Shown: positions 25,521 through 32,855, counted from the stretch's first letter. The stretch is DNA of 48,614 nucleotides from Oscillospiraceae bacterium (GCA_009784445.1 WRBQ01000012.1:1-48614), one strand, 5' to 3'. Translations and numbers: made by a program. Notes: generated by a model not told the origin, from the letters alone.

Positions 25521-27665
25521 ATGCACTACGACATCATCATCATCGGCGCAGGCCACGCAGGCATTGAAGCTGGCCTAGCCGCCGCACGCCTTGGTTGCCG
25601 CACCGCGATATTCACCCAATGCTTGGACGCCGTGGCCAACCTGCCCTGCAATCCATCCATCGGCGGCACCAGCAAAGGCCACATCGTGCGCGAAATTGAC
25701 GCCCTAGGCGGCGAAATGGGCAAAGTCGCGGACGAAACCACCATTCAGTTTCGCATGCTGAACCTAGGCAAAGGCCCTGCAGTGCACTCCCCCCGCGCGC
25801 AAGTTGACCGCCGCGCCTACGCCGACACCATGAAACTGCGCCTCGAGCAACAACCCAACCTCCATCTCATCCAAGGCGAGGTCATTTCTGTAGAACCCAT
25901 CAGCAACAAGCCCCCAAGCTCCTTCCTCGGGAAGGAGCTGTCGCCTCGGGCGACTGAGGAAGGCTCGCGGAGCGATGCAGCATGCGGCTCGCAGTTACCA
26001 AACGGCCTTTGGCCACATGCTCGTAGGGACGAGCTGTGCTCGCCCGAAACCATAAATCCACCCCACTGGTCAATCCAACTGCTCACCGGCGCAACCTACA
26101 CCGCCCAGTGCGTCATTCTGGCCACGGGAACTTTCCTGCGTGCGCGGGTGCACATCGGCGAGCACAACCACCAAGCCGGACCCGACGGCCTGCCTGCCGC
26201 CATGCAGCTCAGCGAATCCCTCAAGCAACTGGGTATTCCGCTGCAGCGCTTCAAAACCGGCACCCCACCGCGTGTGAACCGCCGTTCCATCGACTTCAGC
26301 CAAACCACCGAACAACCCGGCGATGAACACCCCACGCCATTTTCATTTTTGCACGAAGCCCGCAGCAGCAAGCCTCAGCTCCTTCCTCGGGAAGGAGCTC
26401 CCGCCGCAGCGGGTGAGGAAGGCTCGCGGAGCGACGTGACCAGCTCCTCGCACCTTCGCCGTGACGATTCTCCATCCGCCTCCCCCTTGGGGGAGGTGCG
26501 CCCGCAGGCGCGGTGGGGGTGCACGGCAGCGCCAGCGGTCAGCCATCCGCCCGCTCCCCAAGTCCCCTGCCATCTCACCTTCACCACCGAAGCCACCAAA
26601 CAGGTCATTCAAGCCAACCTCCACCGCTCGCCCATGTATAGCGGCGTCATCGATGGCATCGGCGCGCGCTACTGCCCCTCCATCGAGGACAAAATCGTCC
26701 GCTTTGCCGACAAAGACCGCCACAACATCTTCATCGAGCCCTGCGGCCGCCACACCAACGAAATGTATCTGCAAGGCCTGTCATCATCGCTCCCCGAGGA
26801 CGTGCAGCACCAAATCCTGGCCACCGTGCCCGGCCTGCAGCACGCGCAAGTCATGCGCCCAGCCTACGCCATTGAGTACGACTGCGTCAACCCCCTCGCA
26901 CTGCGCCCCACCTTGGAATTCCGCGATCGCGCCGGACTGTTCGGCGCAGGCCAGTTCAACGGCTCCTCCGGCTACGAAGAAGCCGCAGCCCAGGGGCTCA
27001 TGGCAGGCATCAACGCCGCCCACAAAATCCTAGGCCGCGAAGAATTCACCCTCGGCCGCCACGAAGCCTACATCGGCATCCTCATTGATGACCTCGTCAA
27101 CAAAGGCACCAACGAACCATACAGAATGATGACCTCCCGCGCGGAATACCGTCTCCTCCTGCGGCACGACACCGCCGATCGCCGCCTTACCCCGCATGGC
27201 CACAAGCTTGGGCTGATCGACAACACCCGCTTCGCCCAATACGAAGCCAAACAAGCCCAAATCCAGCAGGAAAAACAGCGGCTAGCCAGTGTACGCATCA
27301 CTTGGCAAGGCAAGTCCGCCACATTAACCGAACTCCTGCGCCGTCCCGAGCTTGATTACACCGCCCTCGCAGAGCACGACCCCGATCGCCCCAACTTGCC
27401 ACAAGAAGTCATCACCAACATCGAAACCGACATTAAATATGAGGGCTACCTCAAGCGCCAGCAAGCGCAAGTGCACGAAATGCTGCGCCTCGAGCACGTT
27501 CCCCTGCCCGCGGACATCGATTATCATGCCATCACCGCCCTGCGCATTGAGGCCCGGCAAAAGCTTGTCGCCGCCCGCCCCGAAACCCTCGGCGCAGCCT
27601 CGCGCATCAGCGGCGTCAACCCCGCGGACGTCGAAATCCTACTACTTTTTTTGAAAAAAAAGTAG
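25521..27665 (+). CDS. mnmG: tRNA uridine-5-carboxymethylaminomethyl synthase MnmG, with repeat insertions
   Basis: 714 residues, about 90 more than usual. FAD-binding partner of MnmE. Seen: dinucleotide motif IIIIGAGHAGIEAGLAAARLG (residues 4-24), NPSIGGTSKGHIVREIDALGG, LATGTFLRARVHIGE, FKTGTPPRV, NLHRSPMYSG, GLFGAGQFNGSSGYEEAA, MMTSRAEYRLLLR and the C-terminal SRISGVNPADVEILLLFLKK. The extra residues are repeats: A plus E elements at about residues 130-174, and A plus C elements at about 284-350, both in loops between conserved motifs. The last codons and stop lie in a T palindrome. The family motifs are all intact. Start at ATG 25521 (CGGAG upstream); the longer reading from 25407 crosses a repeat. 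Confidence 0.95.
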   Translation: MHYDIIIIGAGHAGIEAGLAAARLGCRTAIFTQCLDAVANLPCNPSIGGTSKGHIVREIDALGGEMGKVADETTIQFRMLNLGKGPAVHSPRAQVDRRAYADTMKLRLEQQPNLHLIQGEVISVEPISNKPPSSFLGKELSPRATEEGSRSDAACGSQLPNGLWPHARRDELCSPETINPPHWSIQLLTGATYTAQCVILATGTFLRARVHIGEHNHQAGPDGLPAAMQLSESLKQLGIPLQRFKTGTPPRVNRRSIDFSQTTEQPGDEHPTPFSFLHEARSSKPQLLPREGAPAAAGEEGSRSDVTSSSHLRRDDSPSASPLGEVRPQARWGCTAAPAVSHPPAPQVPCHLTFTTEATKQVIQANLHRSPMYSGVIDGIGARYCPSIEDKIVRFADKDRHNIFIEPCGRHTNEMYLQGLSSSLPEDVQHQILATVPGLQHAQVMRPAYAIEYDCVNPLALRPTLEFRDRAGLFGAGQFNGSSGYEEAAAQGLMAGINAAHKILGREEFTLGRHEAYIGILIDDLVNKGTNEPYRMMTSRAEYRLLLRHDTADRRLTPHGHKLGLIDNTRFAQYEAKQAQIQQEKQRLASVRITWQGKSATLTELLRRPELDYTALAEHDPDRPNLPQEVITNIETDIKYEGYLKRQQAQVHEMLRLEHVPLPADIDYHAITALRIEARQKLVAARPETLGAASRISGVNPADVEILLLFLKKK
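25908..26042 (+). repeat. A and E elements inside mnmG (first insertion)
   Basis: A element 25908-25976 (second hairpin GTCGCC / GGCGAC), then an E element (about 25998-26042) with the stems GGCCTTTGGCC and GAGCTGTGCTC. Translated as FLGKELSPRATEEGSRSD and then NGLWPHARRDELCSPE. Confidence 0.9.
26370..26521 (+). repeat. A and C elements inside mnmG (second insertion)
   Basis: A element 26370-26435 (second hairpin CCCGC / GCGGG), then a C element (26478-26521) with stem CCTCCCCC / GGGGGAGG. Translated as LLPREGAPAAAGEEGSRSD and then SASPLGEVRPQARWGC. Confidence 0.9.
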
Positions 27666-27770
27666 CAAAAAACGTTGGCCGCTTCGCGGTGGACTATTTA
27701 CGAGCGCATAAGAGGCAAACCCCTGCCTCCCCCTTGGGGGAGGTGCCCTCGCAAGGGCGGTGGGGGAGCA
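27642..27770 (+). repeat. T palindrome forming the mnmG 3' end, followed by C element
   Basis: Palindrome arms CTACTTTTTTT / AAAAAAAAGTAG-like; the terminal TAG is the mnmG stop codon. The T tail (to about 27715) and a C element (27725-27768) follow. An E-type fragment (GTAGGGGCGAGCTGCGCTCG) lies at 27829-27849 before rsmG. Confidence 0.85.
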
Positions 27771-27899
27771 ACCCAGCGCAGCGGCCTGCCCTGCACCCCA
27801 CACTTTCGCCGCGGCGAATTACCCACCCGTAGGGGCGAGCTGCGCTCGTTCATCCTCATCATCTTGCCTGCACTTACCCCGCCCAAAAGGAGTTCCCCC

Positions 27900-28667
27900 A
27901 TGAAACACCACCTCCAATCCCTCGCCAAAACCAAAGCCAAAACCCAAATGCTCGAAGCCTTTGCGCTCTACGAGCAAATTTTGCTGCGCGAAAACGCAAA
28001 ATATAACCTCACCGCCATCACCGACCCCGAGGAAATCAAGCAAAAACATTTTGCCGACAGCATGGCCATCCTGCAAATCCCCGAGCTTACACCGCACCTG
28101 CAGCCCGGCCATTGCCTGCTTGATATCGGCAGCGGCGCGGGCTTCCCCGGCGTGCCGCTCAAAATCGCCCGTCCGGATCTCCATGTTGTCCTCCTCGAAG
28201 CCTCGGCAAAAAAGTGCGCCTTCCTGCAAATGCTGGCCAATGAACTCAAGCTTGCCGCGCCGGATGGCAAACTTGCCCGCCTAGCCGAAACCCGCACCGG
28301 GCCGCGTGCAGGCTTAGAAGTCCACAACGCCCGCGCCGAGCAAGCCGCCCACAATCCCGATCTTCGCGAGCAGTTTCACGTCGTCACCAGCCGAGCGGTG
28401 GCCACATTGCCCGTGCTATGCGAGTGGTGCCTGCCGTTTGTGCAGCTTGGCGGCGTTTTCGTGGCCTACAAAGGCACGCGCGAACGCACCCAAGAAGAAT
28501 TAACGCAAGCCGAAAACGCAATCAAGCTCTTGGGTGGTGAATTGTCACAAATTGTTTCACGTGAAACAATTTCAGGCGAACGCACTTTCGTCATCATCAA
28601 AAAAATTGCCAAAACCCCACCCGAATACCCCCGCGAAAACCGATTGATTAAGAGCAAGCCGCTGTAG
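27900..28667 (+). CDS. rsmG: 16S rRNA (guanine-527-N7)-methyltransferase RsmG
   Basis: 255 residues from ATG 27900 (AAAAGGAG upstream). Class I methyltransferase that makes m7G527 in the 16S decoding region. Motif I CLLDIGSGAGFPGVPLKIA (about residues 76-94) binds SAM; YNLTAITDPEEIKQKHFADS and the late FHVVTSRAVA are family hallmarks. The region KLAAPDGKLARLAETRTGP is longer than usual but contains no repeat I can recognise. A perfect parS site lies in the coding sequence near the 3' end (28553-28568), read as IVSRETI. Gene order mnmE-mnmG-rsmG-noc-parA-parB is the classic Firmicutes one. Confidence 0.96.
   Translation: MKHHLQSLAKTKAKTQMLEAFALYEQILLRENAKYNLTAITDPEEIKQKHFADSMAILQIPELTPHLQPGHCLLDIGSGAGFPGVPLKIARPDLHVVLLEASAKKCAFLQMLANELKLAAPDGKLARLAETRTGPRAGLEVHNARAEQAAHNPDLREQFHVVTSRAVATLPVLCEWCLPFVQLGGVFVAYKGTRERTQEELTQAENAIKLLGGELSQIVSRETISGERTFVIIKKIAKTPPEYPRENRLIKSKPL
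28553..28568. other. parS site 1, inside rsmG
   Basis: Perfect 16-bp palindrome TGTTTCACGTGAAACA, identical to the Bacillus parS consensus bound by Spo0J/ParB. Confidence 0.95.
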
Positions 28668-28668
28668 G

Positions 28669-28909
28669 GGCGCGCATTGCGCGTCCGTTCCTCTTCCACC
28701 CGCCTAAAACCCCCGGGCGGATTCACATCCGCCCCTACCCGAGCAAAATCTCGCTGTCATTGTCCCCTTAAGCCCCCAAGCTCCTTCCTCGGGAAGGAGC
28801 TCCCCGAGCCGCGAGGGGTGAGGAAGGTTCGCGGAGCGACCATGGTTACGCCTCGCACTTTCGTCACGTCAACAGGAACGGATGACTGCCCCGGTCATCC
28901 GTTCCTGTT
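28669..28909. repeat. E, D and A repeats and a 16-bp perfect inverted repeat after rsmG
   Basis: No gene in the 318-bp gap. E-type stem (GCGCGCATTGCGCG) at about 28667-28687, D element 28709-28737, A element 28770-28840, then a perfect inverted repeat AACAGGAACGGATGAC / GTCATCCGTTCCTGTT with a 7-nt loop (28871-28909). The last has no T-run, so it is not a standard terminator. A further small stem (GACGACC / GGTCGTC) lies at about 28931-28948. Confidence 0.8.
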
Positions 28910-28985
28910 GCGCCCACTATCAAACGTTCGGACGACCGAGGGTCGTCTCTACAACAATTCCTATTACACCTTATAAGGAGCCCCC

Positions 28986-29534
28986 ATGAAAAAACTACTC
29001 CCCCTCCTGCTCATCCTCGCCTTCCTGCCGGCCATGTTCGTCGGCTGCACCGGCGCGTCCAACGAGCGCATCTGGCGCCACCCCGATCGCGAAGGCAATT
29101 TCAACCTCAACGAACCCGGCATCGTGTACCGCATGATGACCTTATCCATGGAACCATGGCGCAGCGTGTTTCGCATCAACGAAGACGGTGAAATCGAGTT
29201 GTATGACGAATTAATGTGGTATGAAGTTGGCGAAACCCGTCAGCCAAGTGCTACCGTGGCGGCTTTGTTTGGCCAGCCCATCCCCGAAGGCGACCGCGAC
29301 GCCGCCGCAGACCTCGCCGAGGCCATCTTGGCGCAAGAGCAAGCCGAGGGCAATTTCCTCAATGTCGAGCTTTCCATGATCACAGTCGACCCCATCGAAG
29401 ACCTTTGGGTGCTCAGCTTCCGCCAGCCCGGCGTTCCCGGCTGGGAGGGCGTTATCTTCGACATCGCCGTGCAAGGCGAAACCGGCGACCTCGTGCGCAT
29501 GTGGGTTGGCGGCGCCATGCTAGACTCAGAATAG
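28986..29534 (+). CDS. Lipoprotein of unknown function
   Basis: 182 residues with signal peptide and lipobox (MKKLLPLLLILAFLPAMFVGC, Cys 21). The mature part is acidic and contains an alpha/beta region (DLAEAILAQEQAEGNFLN, VELSMITVDPIEDLWVLSF) and a late beta segment, somewhat like small PepSY-type or NTF2-type domains but not identified. TAAGGAG precedes the start by 6 nt. It sits between rsmG and noc, where such genes are not usual. Confidence 0.8.
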   Translation: MKKLLPLLLILAFLPAMFVGCTGASNERIWRHPDREGNFNLNEPGIVYRMMTLSMEPWRSVFRINEDGEIELYDELMWYEVGETRQPSATVAALFGQPIPEGDRDAAADLAEAILAQEQAEGNFLNVELSMITVDPIEDLWVLSFRQPGVPGWEGVIFDIAVQGETGDLVRMWVGGAMLDSE

Positions 29535-29597
29535 GCGGCCAAATCCCGCTGTCTTTTCAAAAACGCCCTAAAATCCCCGGTTGTTAATTTCTGTTGC

Positions 29598-29626
29598 TTG
29601 CTAAAGCTCCGGCTTTGTGCTACAAT
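29598..29626 (+). promoter_or_regulatory. Promoter of the HTH membrane protein gene
   Basis: TTGCTA (29598-29603), 17-nt spacer, TACAAT (29621-29626), then AAAGGAGG and ATG 29650. Confidence 0.65.
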
Positions 29627-29649
29627 GGCAACAGAAAGGAGGAGCAAAC

Positions 29650-30213
29650 ATGCTCAACACCAACATCAAACAACTACGCAAGGCAAAAAACTTTTCGCAA
29701 GAGGAGCTGGCCGTTCGGCTCAACGTGGTGCGCCAAACCGTCAGCAAATGGGAGAAAGGGCTTTCGGTGCCCGACGCCGATTTGCTCATTCAGCTGGCCG
29801 ACGTCCTCGAAGTCCCCGTGAGTAGCCTGCTCGGCGAACAATCCGCACCCGAGCCCCTGCCAGAGGCCGGCATCAACGCCGTGGTCGAACAACTCGTCCG
29901 CATCAACGAACACCTCGCCATTCGCAATCACCGCACCCGCCGCATCTGGAAAGTCGTGCTTGCCGCAGTCATCACACTGCTTGTGGCTCCACTGCTACTA
30001 TTGCTGGTTGCCTCGGTGTCATTTAGCACCAGCTACTCCGTGGCCGTGTTCGATTACCCAACGCAGTTTCGCGAAACCATCGTTTATCAAAGCGATGACG
30101 GAAGCATCACCGTGGTGCAAGTCGATGGTTACGAAAACATGAACTACCCCATCGAAGCACAAGATGACAGCATCATTCTTCAGCAACCAACCACCGTTGA
30201 ATCAACCGAATAG
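29650..30213 (+). CDS. HTH (XRE/Cro) regulator with one membrane segment
   Basis: 187 residues from ATG 29650 with AAAGGAGG upstream. Residues 1-60 form a Cro/CI helix-turn-helix (IKQLRKAKNFSQEELAVRLN, VVRQTVSKWEKGLSVPDADL). A linker, a basic stretch (RNHRTRRIWK) and a membrane helix (about residues 100-125, VVLAAVITLLVAPLLLLLVA) follow, and the C-terminal 60 residues should be outside. This one-component layout (cytoplasmic HTH, external sensor) is common in Firmicutes. Targets unknown; the promoter and terminator show a one-gene unit. Confidence 0.85.
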   Translation: MLNTNIKQLRKAKNFSQEELAVRLNVVRQTVSKWEKGLSVPDADLLIQLADVLEVPVSSLLGEQSAPEPLPEAGINAVVEQLVRINEHLAIRNHRTRRIWKVVLAAVITLLVAPLLLLLVASVSFSTSYSVAVFDYPTQFRETIVYQSDDGSITVVQVDGYENMNYPIEAQDDSIILQQPTTVESTE

Positions 30214-30217
30214 GCAA

Positions 30218-30246
30218 ACAGGCGGCAGCGATGTCGCCTGTTTTTT
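30218..30246 (+). terminator. Terminator of the HTH gene
   Basis: Stem ACAGGCG / CGCCTGT with a 10-nt loop followed by TTTTTT. Confidence 0.85.
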
Positions 30247-30261
30247 GTCGCTCCCATCAAA

Positions 30262-30526
30262 CCTCCCGGGCGGATTTGCATCCGCCCCTACATAAACAAA
30301 ATGCGCTGTCGCTTTCCTCTCAAGCCCCTAGGCTCCTTCCTCGGGAAGGAGCTGTCACCTCGGGTGACTGAGGAAGGCTCGCGGAGCGACCACCTGCGGT
30401 GGGGCTTGGATGCTTCGCTGTGTTCTATCATGGCCTGTGGGTAATTCTGGGCGATTACACCGTCGGGATTATCAACCTCACCACGGCCTTTGGCCGCATT
30501 CCCGTAGGGGCGAGCTGTGCTCGTCC
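30262..30526 (+). repeat. D, A, B and E repeats upstream of noc
   Basis: D element 30262-30291, A element 30322-30390 (second hairpin GTCACC-TCG-GGTGAC), B element directly attached 30391-30433, E element 30481-30526. No gene is visible in the 477-bp gap; the noc promoter follows. Confidence 0.85.
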
Positions 30527-30578
30527 GCTCCTTTTCCGCCCCGCCGCAGGCGGTGTCGAAATTTGCGACCGAAAAAGC

Positions 30579-30607
30579 TGGACAAGCCGAAAAAAATGTG
30601 TTATAAT
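30579..30607 (+). promoter_or_regulatory. Promoter of noc
   Basis: TGGACA (30579-30584), 17-nt spacer, TATAAT (30602-30607), about 84 bp before the noc start. Confidence 0.65.
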
Positions 30608-30690
30608 GACAATACCATAAATTGGCAAGGAGGCCTTGGGCGGTCAAGTAAACCGCTAAAGCAATTTTCACAAGGGGGAGGCTGGTCAAC

Positions 30691-31518
30691 ATGCGTTTTA
30701 AGGAAAAAAAGCCCGAACCCGGCATGGTGCTGCACTTGCCTCTGGGCGATATTGCGCCAAACCCGAGCCAGCCACGCCGCCAATTTTGCCCCATCGAGCT
30801 GGAAGCACTAGCCAGCAGCATCCGCGAACATGGCATTTTGCAGCCACTGGCCGTGCGCCGCCTGCCCAACGAAACCTTCGAGCTCATTGCGGGCGAACGC
30901 CGCTTGCGTGCCGCCAAACTTGCCGGCCTCGAGCGCGTGCCCTGCCTCATGAGCTACGTCACAGACGAACGCTCAGCGGTGCTTGCGCTGATTGAAAACC
31001 TACAACGCCAAGACCTCGGCTTTTTTGAGGAAGCTGCCGCCATTCAAAACCTCATGGTCTGCTATCATCTTTCGCAAGACCAAGCCGCCAAGCAAATTGG
31101 CATGGCGCCCAGCACGTTATCGAACAAGCTGCGCCTGCTCAAGCTGCCCGCCGACCTGCGCGATGACATCGAAGCCACAAACCTCACCGAACGCCACGCC
31201 CGTGCCCTGCTTCGTGTCAGCGACCCGGTTTTGCAGCGCGAATTGTTGCAGCGCATCATCAAGCGCAACATGAACGTGCACGAAGCCGAAACCTTCATCA
31301 CCAACACCCTGCAAGAAGTCGATGTGCCGGCCCGTGCCCGCCCGCATGTGCGCCTGGTGCGCGATGTACGCCTGTTCGTCAACACCATCCACCACGCGGT
31401 GGACACCATGCGCAGCTCCGGCATTGAAGCACATAGCGAAAAAAGCGAAAACGACGATTACTTAATCTACACCGTCATGATTCCCAAGGAGCGCCTTGTG
31501 GCCACAAGACGAATCTAG
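30691..31518 (+). CDS. noc: ParB-family nucleoid occlusion protein Noc
   Basis: 275 residues. Residues 15-115 are a ParB nuclease-like (CTP-binding) domain with GILQPLAVRR and the box GERRLRAAKLAG and ENLQRQDL; the central HTH is AAKQIGMAPSTLSNKLRLL. The C-terminal end (VRLFVNTIHHAVDTMRSSG, then EKSENDDYLIYTVMIPK) is the Noc type, distinct from the Spo0J end of the second ParB at 34634. In B. subtilis Noc binds its own sites, spreads and blocks FtsZ assembly over the nucleoid. Its place after rsmG and before parA is the standard one. A GGGGGAGG ribosome site lies 9 nt upstream. Its DNA target was not found in this window. Confidence 0.9.
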   Translation: MRFKEKKPEPGMVLHLPLGDIAPNPSQPRRQFCPIELEALASSIREHGILQPLAVRRLPNETFELIAGERRLRAAKLAGLERVPCLMSYVTDERSAVLALIENLQRQDLGFFEEAAAIQNLMVCYHLSQDQAAKQIGMAPSTLSNKLRLLKLPADLRDDIEATNLTERHARALLRVSDPVLQRELLQRIIKRNMNVHEAETFITNTLQEVDVPARARPHVRLVRDVRLFVNTIHHAVDTMRSSGIEAHSEKSENDDYLIYTVMIPKERLVATRRI

Positions 31519-31564
31519 CCTCCTCTTTCGGCGTGCACAAACAGATAGAACTTCGCATAAAATT

Positions 31565-31580
31565 TGTTTCACGTGAAACA
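31565..31580. other. parS site 2, after noc
   Basis: Perfect TGTTTCACGTGAAACA, preceded by AACTTCGCATAAAATT, a leader it shares with parS sites 3 and 4. Confidence 0.95.
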
Positions 31581-31700
31581 TCGCCTGCGGCGAGGCTCGG
31601 TCGCTTCGCTGTGCTCCCTTATCACTCTCACAAAATTCAAGGCACTACCAGTTGCGCCTTAGCAACCGCTGTGATAAAGCACAGCGAAGCGACATTGCTT
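31581..31700. repeat. Two opposed B elements between noc and the AbiF gene
   Basis: Minus-type copy at 31581-31612 (hairpin CGCC-TGC-GGCG, then CGCTTCGCTGTG) directly abutting parS 2, and an inverted partial copy GTGATAAAGCACAGCGAAGC at 31671-31690. No gene is credible in 31519-31885. Confidence 0.7.
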
Positions 31701-31731
31701 TCTTCTTTTCTCTTTCACACCCCCACATCAT

Positions 31732-31777
31732 CCGGCGAACGGGTAAGCACTTCGGTGTTTGCTCGTTTGTCGGTTTT
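31732..31777 (+). ncRNA. Long RNA-type hairpin with UUCG loop (terminator or small RNA)
   Basis: Arms at 31732-31750 and 31755-31773 pair over 19 bp without a mismatch if G-U pairs are allowed, closed by a TTCG tetraloop and followed by TTTT. The G-U pairs work only for RNA made from the plus strand. It lies 214 bp after noc and 113 bp before the AbiF promoter start. It could be the noc terminator or the end of a small RNA. Confidence 0.6.
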
Positions 31778-31851
31778 ACAGGCTAAACACGAACAATCTG
31801 CGTCGTTTGTTTCGTCAACTTGCACAAACTTTATTTATTTTTTCAAAAGAC

Positions 31852-31880
31852 TTGACTTTTGTGCGAAACCAACATATAAT
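31852..31880 (+). promoter_or_regulatory. Promoter of the AbiF-family gene and its leader
   Basis: TTGACT (31852-31857), 17-nt spacer, TATAAT (31875-31880). Transcription should start near 31887. Confidence 0.75.
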
Positions 31881-31886
31881 AGTAAA

Positions 31887-31963
31887 TGTCAGAGCCCTCC
31901 CGCACCTCTCCGCTTCGGCGTGATGTGTCCCAGGGGGGGCCATTGAATAGAGTGGGGCATATT
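31887..31963 (+). ncRNA. Structured leader of the AbiF gene, candidate antitoxin RNA
   Basis: The 77-nt leader folds as three stacked helices: GCCCTCCC (31894-31901) with GGGGGGGC (31933-31940), GCAC with GTGT, and CGC-TTCG-GCG (31911-31920). Structured RNAs upstream of AbiF-family genes are known and are reported to act with the protein as a toxin-antitoxin pair. Membership in that RNA class is inferred from position and fold only. Confidence 0.5.
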
Positions 31964-32836
31964 ATGCGAGAATTGAAAAAACCAACCACCTACAAAGAAC
32001 AACTTGAAAAAATTAAATCACGCGGTTGCGCGGTTACTTGCGATGTGGAGTGTATTGAGCAACTGCGCAGGATTGGCTACTATCGCCTAACCGGCTATTT
32101 CTTGCCTTTCAAGGAGGGCGAGCGCTATCGAGACAGAACAAGCTTTACACAAGTTCTTTCCGCCTATGAGTTCGACCGAAAAATGCACAGCATTTTATCT
32201 CTCGCAATCGAAGAGATCGAGGTTCAGCTTCGTTCTACATTGTCGTATTTTCATGCCCACAAATACGGTGAGGAAGGATACATAAACCTTGCAAATTTTT
32301 CTGGCGTGCACGCCTACACCAAGTTTATCAGCACATTCTTGCGCGCAACCAGCAAAGATAGCAGCTTAATCGTCGAGCATCACAAAAATCACTATAGAAA
32401 CCGCCTCCCTATTTGGGCGGCGTTTGAACTGCTCTCGTTTTCCGCGTTATCAAGATTCTATTGCAGCCTGAAGGTCGCAGACAAGAAAGCCATCGCCAAG
32501 CAATTTGACAAGAATTATCACTACAAGGATGTAGAAAGCTGGATAACGTGCTGCGTAGATTTGCGCAACGCGTGCGCCCATTACAGCAGATTATATTATC
32601 ACTACTTTCCTCGCGAGGCACGCAACATCCCCGCGCCAACTCTAAGCGAGGACGACTATGCCAAACGAAGGCTGTTCGCGCACATCTGCGCCCTGCAAAA
32701 TTTATACCCCAACACAGAAGCTTGGCAAAACGAAGTAGTTAATCCAATCGCCGCGCTAATTGACCAATACGGCGAGCACATCAACTTGCTGCACATCGGC
32801 TTCCCAAGCGACTGGGAGCGCATACTTAGAAGCTAG
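31964..32836 (+). CDS. Abi_2 (AbiD/AbiF) family abortive-infection protein
   Basis: 290 residues from ATG 31964. Family signature KKPTTYKEQLEKIKSRGCAV then LRRIGYYRLTGYFLPF near the N-terminus, and the HEPN RNase-type motif R-x4-H in LRNACAHYSRLYYHY near residue 195. Abi_2 proteins cause abortive infection or act as toxins; HEPN proteins of this group are RNases or RNase relatives, and Cas13 is thought to have arisen from similar RNA-paired toxins. The gene is AT-richer than noc and parA, and its position between them is unusual, so it was probably acquired. It has its own promoter and structured leader. An upstream in-frame ATG at 31886 coincides with the expected transcript start and would add 26 low-complexity residues. 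Confidence 0.9.
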   Translation: MRELKKPTTYKEQLEKIKSRGCAVTCDVECIEQLRRIGYYRLTGYFLPFKEGERYRDRTSFTQVLSAYEFDRKMHSILSLAIEEIEVQLRSTLSYFHAHKYGEEGYINLANFSGVHAYTKFISTFLRATSKDSSLIVEHHKNHYRNRLPIWAAFELLSFSALSRFYCSLKVADKKAIAKQFDKNYHYKDVESWITCCVDLRNACAHYSRLYYHYFPREARNIPAPTLSEDDYAKRRLFAHICALQNLYPNTEAWQNEVVNPIAALIDQYGEHINLLHIGFPSDWERILRS

Positions 32837-32855
32837 TCCAACTTCGCATAAAAAT

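Noticed and set aside
31533-31946. 137-codon open frame over parS 2 and B repeats
   Set aside because: It reads through parS, repeats and the AbiF promoter and has no ribosome site.
31519-31963. DnaA-box cluster marking oriC
   Set aside because: No perfect TTATCCACA was found here or near parB; only distant matches (for example TTATCCACG at about 36987, inside the DUF559 gene). The origin idea rests on skew, orientation and parS only.
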